Shown piece by piece: positions 58,669-64,000 of a DNA stretch of 64,000 nt (positions are counted from its first letter, which is position 1; the number at the start of each line of letters is the position of its first letter). This stretch comes from JASHPR01 sp963749145 (GTDB lineage: Bacteria; Actinomycetota; Actinomycetes; Streptosporangiales; Streptosporangiaceae), in NCBI GenBank assembly GCA_963749145.1, contig CAVVLN010000002.1, forward strand, positions 1 through 64,000. The letters are read 5' to 3'. The notes under the pieces were generated by a model. The model worked only from the letters and a program-made list of their open reading frames with translations, was not told the DNA's origin and searched no databases. A program made the translations under genes and the position numbers.

Positions 58669-59355
58669 TCAGCGGCCGCGCCGCAGCCGGTGCCGGGCGG
58701 CCTGGGCGGAGGCGGCCGCCACGGCGGCCCGGACCGGGGACGCCGGCTCGGCCGCGCCGGGCTCTCGGACGGCAGGCTCGGCCGCGCCGGGCTCCCGGAC
58801 GGCTGCCACGCCCGCGCCGGGCTCTCGGACGGCCGGCTCGCCCGCGCCGGGCTCCCGGACGGCCGCCACGCCCGCGCCGGGCTCCCGGACGGCCGCCACG
58901 CCCACGCCGTGCCGGAACACCAGCGTGCCGCCGCATGCCGCCCCGGCGCTGACCCCGGCCGCGGCGAGCAGGGACAGCAGCAGGATGCCCGCCGGGGTCG
59001 ACGACTGGGTCTGGTACTCCGACAGCCGCCAGGCGATGTCGCCGGCGCCGATCATGAAGACGCCGGCCATCGTGGCCACGTGCGCCGCGATCAGGCGGGT
59101 AACGCGGGGGCGGCTGACCGGAAACCGGAGGAGGTCGGCGAACCCGCTCAGCATCGTCAGCAGGCACAGGACCAGCCCACCGATCAGCACGAAGGTTCCC
59201 GCGTGCCAGAGTTGCGTCGCCCAGATTCGGCGCGGGCCGCCGATGGCCGAGATCACGTCGAACGCGGCGGCGAAGATATAGGCCGCGACCGGGAAGTCGG
59301 TCAGCGGCGGATGTAACGCCCGGGCGCCCCGGGGCTGGTCTGACCTGCCGATCAC
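58669..59355 (-). CDS. DUF2231-type membrane protein with repeat tail
   Basis: This is a 228-residue protein from GTG 59355. PLTDFPVAAYIFAAAFDVIS, AGTFVLIGGLVLCLLTMLSG and a third and fourth helix give the four-helix DUF2231 fold, a family often found with cytochrome or Rieske-type redox proteins. The last 70 residues consist of GVAAVREPGAG-type repeats from a 27-30 bp tandem unit and a basic end. It lies upstream of and on the same strand as the multidomain iron protein, so a functional link is possible. Confidence 0.8.
   Translation of the reverse strand: MIGRSDQPRGARALHPPLTDFPVAAYIFAAAFDVISAIGGPRRIWATQLWHAGTFVLIGGLVLCLLTMLSGFADLLRFPVSRPRVTRLIAAHVATMAGVFMIGAGDIAWRLSEYQTQSSTPAGILLLSLLAAAGVSAGAACGGTLVFRHGVGVAAVREPGAGVAAVREPGAGEPAVREPGAGVAAVREPGAAEPAVREPGAAEPASPVRAAVAAASAQAARHRLRRGR
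58751..58906 (-). repeat. 27-30 bp tandem repeat in the DUF2231 gene tail
   Basis: Six copies of CGCGCCGGGCTCCCGGACGG with alternating GCCACGCC or GCTCGCC/GCTCGGCC spacers encode the C-terminal REPGA repeats. The copies keep the reading frame. Confidence 0.85.
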
Positions 59356-59644
59356 CTGTCCCGCCTCACCTGCCTGGACACCGCCCGCATCGGCCCGGGC
59401 GCTGCGGCCAAGGCGCGGGTACGGGATTTCCCCGATAAAGTACCGTGAACCACCGGGATCCAGCCTGGCTTGGCCAAGCTCAGGCAGGCGCCGGGCGGGA
59501 ATTCAACCGGATACGGCCAAATTATTCCGGCTATTTAATTGGCGGGACGGCCGGCGCATACCGGTTTACTGACACGCGTCCCAGCAATGTGTCCATAACT
59601 GGTCGTGATAGCAGCCACTCACGGACAACTTTCCGGCTGCTCCA
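59356..59644. other. Divergent intergenic region, AT-rich part
   Basis: This is non-coding sequence between the DUF2231 gene and the repeat array. It includes an AT-rich stretch (AAATTATTCCGGCTATTTAATTGG, about 59519-59542), likely a promoter or a nucleoid-protein binding site. The open frame through it has no protein-like character, so I do not call a gene. Confidence 0.5.
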
Positions 59645-59822
59645 GCCGAACCAGCCGGCCAGCCGAACCAGCCGGCCAGCCGAACCAGCCGGCCGAACCA
59701 GCCGGCCAGCCGAACCAGCCGGCCAGCCGAACCAGCCGGCCAGCCGAACCAGCCGGCCAGCCGAACCAGCCGGCCAGCCGAACCAGCCGGCCAGCCGAAC
59801 CAGCCGGCCTGGCCGAACCAGC
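59645..59822 (+). repeat. 17-bp tandem repeat array upstream of the Rieske oxygenase
   Basis: About eleven copies of CCGAACCAGCCGGCCAG follow one another. One copy is shortened to 13 bp and the last is degenerate; related CCTGGCC sequence continues to about 59880. It lies 67 bp upstream of the oxygenase promoter. There are no spacers, so it is not a CRISPR array. The 17-bp period is not a multiple of 3, which argues against a coding role. Confidence 0.9.
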
Positions 59823-59888
59823 CTGGCCGCACCAGCCGACCTGGCCGGCCTGGCCGACCTGGCGGACCAGCCGGCCTGGCCGCCGCTC

Positions 59889-59917
59889 TGGACACGGTGC
59901 CGCGCCCCACCTACCCT
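59889..59917 (+). promoter_or_regulatory. Leaderless promoter of the Rieske oxygenase gene
   Basis: TGGACA (59889-59894) and TACCCT (59912-59917) are separated by 17 nt. The -10 ends 7 nt before ATG 59925. This is the best -35/-10 pair among the leaderless candidates in the window. Confidence 0.65.
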
Positions 59918-59936
59918 TGACTGTATGGTCAGTCAA
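59917..59936. promoter_or_regulatory. 20-bp palindromic operator over the start codon
   Basis: TTGACTG (59917-59923) and CAGTCAA (59930-59936) form a perfect inverted repeat around TATGGT, which contains the ATG. It overlaps the last base of the -10 box and the predicted +1. The TTGACTG...CAGTCAA form is what TetR-family repressors often bind. No regulator gene lies beside it. Confidence 0.6.
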
Positions 59937-61121
59937 GCCAGTTTCCCCCCTGCCCCCGTCGACCAGGCCGGGCTCGCGCAGTCGCTGCGGGCCTTTGGCG
60001 AGTCCGTGATGCTGCCCCCGGCCGCCTACGTAGACCCGGCGGTCTTCGCCTGGGAGCAGAAGCATTTCTTCGGCTCCGGCTGGACCTGCGTCGGTTTCGC
60101 CTCGCAGCTGGCCCAGCCCGGCGACCAGCGGGCCGAGTCGATCGGCGCCGGAGGCGTGCTGCTCACCCGCGACGACGACGGCGGGCTGCACGCCTTCGCC
60201 AACACCTGCCGCCACCGCGGCCATGAGCTGCTGGCCTGCGGCACGGCCGCGCAGCGCAACTCGGTCATCTGCCCGTACCACTCCTGGACCTACTCGCTGT
60301 CCGGGGACCTGCGCTTCGCGCAGGGGTTCAAGGGCCGCGGCGCCTTCGACGCGTCGGCCTGGGGGCTGACCGAGCTGCCCCTGATCGACTGGCACGGGCT
60401 GATCTTCGTGGACGGCTCCGGCCAGGCGGCACCGCTGGCCGACTCGCTGCGCACGCTCGACGACCTGGTCGCGCCGTACGAGCCGGAGCGGCTGGTCATC
60501 GCCGGCCGGCACACCTACGACGCCGCGGCGAACTGGAAGATCCTCACCGAGAACTACCACGAGTGCTACCACTGCCCGGTCATCCATCCCGAGCTGTGCA
60601 AGGTCAGCCCGCCCAAGAGCGGCGAGAACTACCCGGCCCAGGGCGCCTGGGTCGGCGGCTGGATGGACCTGCGGGACGGCATGGACACCATGTCCCTGGA
60701 CGGCACCAGCCTCGGGGTGCCGCTGCGCGGGCTGGACGCCAAGGGCCTGCGCACCGTGATCTACGTGAACATCTTCCCGAACGTGCTGCTGAGCCTGCAC
60801 CCCGACTACGTGATGACGCACCGCCTGGTGCCGCTGGCCGCGGACCGGACCATGATCGAGTGCACCTGGGCCTTCGCGCCCGAGGCGGCGCAGGCGGACG
60901 GCTTCGACCCGGGGTACGCGGTCGAGTTCTGGGACATCACCAACGTGCAGGACTGGCACGCCTGCGAGTCGGTGCAGCGCGGCCTCAGCTCGCCGCACGC
61001 GCGGCCCGGGCCGCTGTCACCCGACGAGGACGCGGTCTACCAGTTCGTCACCATGGTCGCCCGCGGCTACCAGGGCCAGCCGGTCTGGAACCCGGGAGCG
61101 ACCGCGCCCGCCGTCAGCTGA
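59925..61121 (+). CDS. Rieske non-haem iron oxygenase, alpha-subunit type
   Basis: This is a 398-residue protein from ATG 59925. The Rieske 2Fe-2S ligands are in NTCRHRGHELLACG and VICPYHSWTYSLSG. The mononuclear iron site is in LTENYHECYHCPVIHPELCK, with two His. The SRPBCC catalytic domain continues to the end. The second half resembles quaternary-amine or aromatic-ring hydroxylating oxygenases (GbcA/carnitine-oxygenase-like group). A separate reductase is needed and not present here. The glutathione peroxidase gene follows at 83 bp. Expression is probably repressed through the palindrome at its start. Confidence 0.92.
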   Translation: MVSQASFPPAPVDQAGLAQSLRAFGESVMLPPAAYVDPAVFAWEQKHFFGSGWTCVGFASQLAQPGDQRAESIGAGGVLLTRDDDGGLHAFANTCRHRGHELLACGTAAQRNSVICPYHSWTYSLSGDLRFAQGFKGRGAFDASAWGLTELPLIDWHGLIFVDGSGQAAPLADSLRTLDDLVAPYEPERLVIAGRHTYDAAANWKILTENYHECYHCPVIHPELCKVSPPKSGENYPAQGAWVGGWMDLRDGMDTMSLDGTSLGVPLRGLDAKGLRTVIYVNIFPNVLLSLHPDYVMTHRLVPLAADRTMIECTWAFAPEAAQADGFDPGYAVEFWDITNVQDWHACESVQRGLSSPHARPGPLSPDEDAVYQFVTMVARGYQGQPVWNPGATAPAVS

Positions 61122-61204
61122 CCCGGGGCCGGCCGGGCGGAAGAGACCGGCGGGCGGCGCTGTTGAGCGTGACACATCTGCCTCACAGCGAAGGAATCCC
61201 TCAC

Positions 61205-61693
61205 GTGTCCGTGTACGACTTTCCCGTTAACACCCTCAGCGGCCAGTCCGGGTCCCTCGCCGACCTGTCCGGCCAGACCCTGCTCGTGGTCAACGTCGCC
61301 TCCAAGTGCGGGCTGACGCCCCAGTACGAGGGACTGGAGCGGCTGCACGAGCGGCTGCACAACCGCGGGTTCTCCGTGGTCGGCTTCCCGTGCAACCAGT
61401 TCGGCGGCCAGGAGCCGGGCACGGCCGAGGAGATCGGCCAGTTCTGCTCGGTCAACTACGGCGTGACGTTCCCGATGTTCGAGAAGATCGACGTGAACGG
61501 GCCCGGGCGGCACCCCATCTACACGGAGCTGACCGCGGTGCCGGACGCCGACGGGGAGGCGGGCGACATCCAGTGGAACTTCGAGAAGTTCCTGGTCGGC
61601 CCGGACGGGACGATCCTGGGGCGGTTCCGGCCGCGGACTGATCCCGAGGACCCGGCCCTGGTCGCCGCGATCGAGGACAGCCTGGCCGGGTAA
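61205..61693 (+). CDS. Glutathione peroxidase family thiol peroxidase
   Basis: This is a 162-residue protein from GTG 61205, after GAAGGA. The peroxidatic Cys is in NVASKCGLTPQYEGL; FPCNQFGGQEPGT supplies the second Cys and Gln, and WNFEKFLV the Trp-Asn. It uses Cys rather than Sec. In actinobacteria, which lack glutathione, such enzymes use thioredoxin or mycothiol. It reduces hydroperoxides, which fits its place beside an oxygenase and the iron protein. Confidence 0.95.
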   Translation: MSVYDFPVNTLSGQSGSLADLSGQTLLVVNVASKCGLTPQYEGLERLHERLHNRGFSVVGFPCNQFGGQEPGTAEEIGQFCSVNYGVTFPMFEKIDVNGPGRHPIYTELTAVPDADGEAGDIQWNFEKFLVGPDGTILGRFRPRTDPEDPALVAAIEDSLAG

Positions 61694-61708
61694 CCGGACC
61701 CGGTCGCG

Positions 61709-62560
61709 CTATGGCTTGCGGGCGACGCCGCCGTACACCGACACGGCGGCGTCGGACGGCTGGGCCTGCCCCACCTCGACGGGCTCGGGATGCCAGCGCG
61801 GCAGTGACACCACGCCCGGCTCGACCAGGTCCAGGCCGGTGAAGAAACGCTGGATGTCGGGCAGGGAGCGGACCTGCATGGTCACGCCGCTGCGCCGGAA
61901 CACCGCGGCCACCCCGGCCCAGGCGGCCGGATCGAAGTCGCCGGTCAGGTGGGACAGGGCCAGGTAGCTTCCGGACGGCAGGGCGTCCATCAGCCGGGCG
62001 ACCAGGCGGTAGGGGGCGTCGTCCTCGCCGATGAAGTGCAGGACCGCGATCAGCATCAGCGCGACGGGCTGGCTCAGGTCCAGCGTCTCGCGCAGGTCGG
62101 GGGAGGTCAGGATCCGGTCGACGTGACGCAGGTCGGCGTCGATGTACGCGGTCCGGCCCGCGGGGCCTGAGGTCAGCAGGGCCCGGGCGTGCGAGAGCAC
62201 GATCGGGTCGTTGTCGACGTACACGATCCGCGCCGTCGGGTCGGCGTCCTGGGCGATCTCGTGCACGTTGGGCGAGGTGGGGATGCCGGTGCCGACGTCC
62301 AGGAACTGGCTGATGCCCGCCTCGGTGACCAGGTAGCTGACCGCCCGGCGCAGGAAGGCGCGGTTCTGCCGCGGCGGGATCAGCGAGTTGGGGTTGGCCT
62401 TCATGCCCTCCTCGGCGGCGGCCCGGTCGGCGGCGTAGTTGTCCTTGCCGCCGAGCAGGTAGTCGTAGACCCGCGCCGGGTGCGGCCGGTGCGTCTGCAG
62501 GTCAACCGGGCCCGCGCCGGGATCGGCCGGGCTCTCGCTCGTCCCGTGTGTGTCCGCCAT
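61709..62560 (-). CDS. SAV2177-family SAM-dependent methyltransferase (DUF574)
   Basis: This 283-residue protein starts MADTHGTSESPADPG at ATG 62560. The family motif HPARVYDYLLGGKDNYAADR is near residue 26. SAM motif I is FLDVGTGIPTSPNVHEIAQ, and VYVDNDPIVLSHARALL follows. These proteins are numerous in Streptomyces-like actinobacteria, and their substrates are unknown. GGGAG lies 5 nt before the ATG, within a 25-bp repeat. It converges on the peroxidase gene with 15 bp between stops. Confidence 0.92.
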   Translation of the reverse strand: MADTHGTSESPADPGAGPVDLQTHRPHPARVYDYLLGGKDNYAADRAAAEEGMKANPNSLIPPRQNRAFLRRAVSYLVTEAGISQFLDVGTGIPTSPNVHEIAQDADPTARIVYVDNDPIVLSHARALLTSGPAGRTAYIDADLRHVDRILTSPDLRETLDLSQPVALMLIAVLHFIGEDDAPYRLVARLMDALPSGSYLALSHLTGDFDPAAWAGVAAVFRRSGVTMQVRSLPDIQRFFTGLDLVEPGVVSLPRWHPEPVEVGQAQPSDAAVSVYGGVARKP

Positions 62561-62563
62561 GTC

Positions 62564-62660
62564 GGCTCCCGTGCCCGTGCTCTCCGCTGGCTTCCGTGCC
62601 CGTGCTCTCCGCTGGCTTCCGTGCCCGTGCTCTCCGCTGGCTCCCGTGCCCGTGCTCACC
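62564..62660 (-). repeat. 25-bp tandem repeat in the leader of the methyltransferase gene
   Basis: Copies start at 62564, 62589, 62614 and 62639 (GGCTCCCGTGCCCGTGCTCTCCGCT and variants, read on the plus strand). On the coding strand each copy carries GGGAG or GGAAG and GGAGAG, so the ribosome-binding sequence itself is repeated. The frame extended upstream through them is open but shifts meaning with each copy, so I place the start downstream. Confidence 0.85.
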
Positions 62661-62752
62661 ACCGCGCCGCTCCCGGATCTTACGCCGCAGGATAGGCAGG
62701 GGCGGGCCGCGGCGCCGGACGGCGCCGGCTGCGGGCACCGCCCCCGGTCCGG

Positions 62753-63919
62753 TCAGGCCAGCGCGGACGGGCCGCGCTTGACCATCTGGCCTGCGATGAT
62801 CGCGCGCTGGACCTCGCTGGTGCCCTCCCAGATCCGCTCCACCCGCAGCTCGCGGAAGAACCGCTCGGCCACGTTCTCGCGCATGTAACCGCGGCCGCCG
62901 AACACCTGCACCGCCCGGTCGGCCACCCGCCCCGCCATCTCCGAGGCGTACAGCTTGGCCATCGAGCACTGCGCGTGCTGCACCTTGAGGTCGGCCCCGG
63001 CGTCGACCGCCCGGGCGGTCTCATAGGTCAGCGCCCGGGCCGCGAACAGCTCGGTCAGGCTGTCGGCCAGCATGGCCTGGATCTGCCCGAGCTCGCTGAT
63101 CGGACGGCCCTGTACCCGCCGGGCCGCCGCGAACCCGGTCATCTCGGCGGTCAGCCGCTCGGCCGCGCCGAGGCAGCGCGCGGCGACCATCAGCCGCTCG
63201 AACCGGAACCACTCGTAGGCGAAGCCCATCCCGTCGCCCTCGGCCCCGACCAGGTGCGAGGCCGGCACCCGGACGTCGGTGAACGCGACGATCGGGTGGT
63301 GGTGGCTGATCGTGTGCGAGTACGCGGGGGTGCGCACCACCCGCACGCCCGGGCTGGGCAGGTCGACCAGGAACATGGCGTGCTCGCCGTCGTGCGGGCC
63401 GCCAGCCAGCTTGGCCTGGAAGAACGCGAAGTCGGCCGAGTTATAGGACGTCACGTGCCACTTCTCGCCGCCCAGCAGGTAGTCGCCGCCGTCCCGGCGG
63501 GCGGTGGCCTCGATCGCCTCCACGTCCGAGCCCGCGCCCTCCTCGGTGATCGCGTAGCACTCCTCCCGCTCGCCCCGGATGGCGGGCAGCACGAACCGCT
63601 CGAGCTGGTAGGGCGTGGCCACGGCCGGCAGCCAGGACGGGGGAGTGGCGGCCGCCCAGGCCAGCGCGTTGGTGACCCGGCCCACCTGCTCCTGGATGAG
63701 GACCTGCTGCAGCGAGCTGCACCCCCCGCCGCCGAGCTCGGCCGGCATGTTGGCGGCGGCGAGCCCGAGTTCCCGGGCCCGCGCCGCGTGCTCGGCCGCC
63801 ACCTCCTTGGGCAGCTCGCCGTCGTTCATCTCGGCGGTGACCTCGAACGGGATCAGCTCGTCGGCGAAGGTCCGGGCGTTCGCCTGGATCCGCCGGTCCT
63901 CCTCGGTCAGGCCGTACAT
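62753..63919 (-). CDS. Acyl-CoA dehydrogenase
   Basis: This 388-residue flavoprotein starts at ATG 63919 after GGAGG (MYGLTEEDRRIQANARTFAD). FAD and substrate regions ECYAITEEGAGSDVEAIEAT and EKWHVTSYNSADFAFFQAKL are typical. The catalytic Glu lies in RIWEGTSEVQRAIIAGQMVK at the C-terminus. It oxidises an acyl-CoA to the enoyl-CoA. The chain length is not apparent. No CoA ligase or electron-transfer flavoprotein is adjacent. The remaining bases to the window end hold no gene I can support. Confidence 0.95.
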   Translation of the reverse strand: MYGLTEEDRRIQANARTFADELIPFEVTAEMNDGELPKEVAAEHAARARELGLAAANMPAELGGGGCSSLQQVLIQEQVGRVTNALAWAAATPPSWLPAVATPYQLERFVLPAIRGEREECYAITEEGAGSDVEAIEATARRDGGDYLLGGEKWHVTSYNSADFAFFQAKLAGGPHDGEHAMFLVDLPSPGVRVVRTPAYSHTISHHHPIVAFTDVRVPASHLVGAEGDGMGFAYEWFRFERLMVAARCLGAAERLTAEMTGFAAARRVQGRPISELGQIQAMLADSLTELFAARALTYETARAVDAGADLKVQHAQCSMAKLYASEMAGRVADRAVQVFGGRGYMRENVAERFFRELRVERIWEGTSEVQRAIIAGQMVKRGPSALA

Positions 63920-64000
63920 CGCGCCTCCAGCGCTCACCGCCGCCAGCTGTGCGCGCAAAGTGCTGTGATAACCGCACTTTCCGCACGCACCCGCCAGGCC

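Noticed and set aside
59645..59822. CRISPR array
   Set aside because: The 17-bp units follow one another without unique spacers and no cas genes are present.
59445..59924. Extended N-terminus of the Rieske protein through the repeat array
   Set aside because: The repeat has a 17-bp period, the translation is low-complexity, and ATG 59925 has a complete leaderless promoter.
1..64000. Reassignment of UGA to a sense codon, given the altered RF2
   Set aside because: UGA ends most genes here in positions that agree with family lengths, so it is a normal stop.
1..64000. Insertion sequences, integrases or prophage genes
   Set aside because: No transposase, integrase or phage protein was recognised on either strand.

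Overview
The window is a very GC-rich actinobacterial chromosome segment. The evidence is the gene order S10-spc-alpha, SAV2177-type methyltransferase, SARP-type regulator, tryptophan dioxygenase, the 180-kDa-class NAD glutamate dehydrogenase, many GTG starts, and several TANNNT -10 boxes placed 7 nt before a start codon, as in leaderless actinobacterial genes. A Streptosporangiales-like soil actinomycete is my best guess; nothing here fixes the genus.

Region 1 (1-19.2 kb) is housekeeping: rpsJ to rpsQ, rplN to rplO, secY-adk-map, a DUF1707 gene, infA-rpmJ-rpsM-rpsK-rpsD-rpoA-rplQ-truA. The order is classical, but several junctions are unusual. Two 25-codon micro-ORFs made by 77-bp tandem duplication sit between rplP and rpmC. 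A 17-codon coupled ORF joins rplR to rpsE. The acidic tail of L17 is cut off by an in-frame TAG but stays open for 69 more codons.

Region 2 (19.2-43.4 kb) is metabolic and accessory: a HAD hydrolase, an orphan Vsr-like endonuclease, P5C dehydrogenase, an NTF2-like protein, a kinase-fold protein with HSN in place of HGD, a frameshifted methyltransferase, and a SARP-AAA-TPR regulator that appears frameshifted twice and lies divergent to a cupin. Then come a HAD protein with Asn at the nucleophile position, acetoacetyl-CoA synthetase plus tryptophan 2,3-dioxygenase, the giant glutamate dehydrogenase, a threonine dehydratase-like enzyme, release factor 2 and an orphan family-5 solute-binding lipoprotein. 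RF2 carries Ser-Lys-Tyr where the stop-codon-reading Ser-Pro-Phe tripeptide is expected.

Region 3 (43.4-48.5 kb) is the ftsE-ftsX-smpB block, a penicillin-binding protein that has lost all three catalytic motifs, and tmRNA (ssrA). SmpB and tmRNA form the ribosome-rescue system; the tag ends in ALAA followed by UGA.

Region 4 (48.5-64 kb) is oxidative and iron-rich: an isoleucyl-tRNA-synthetase fragment, a D-lactate-dehydrogenase-like FAD/Fe-S fusion, a polytopic membrane protein, a hotdog thioesterase, a 1066-aa fusion of ferritin-like, CDGSH, 4Fe-4S, CDGSH and globin-like domains, a DUF2231 membrane protein, a Rieske oxygenase with a likely TetR-type operator over its start codon, glutathione peroxidase, a SAV2177 methyltransferase and an acyl-CoA dehydrogenase.

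Two themes cross the window. Short tandem duplications are common both inside genes and directly across stop codons. Several enzyme folds have lost key catalytic residues while keeping open frames. The multidomain iron protein and the altered RF2 are the strongest candidates for new biology.
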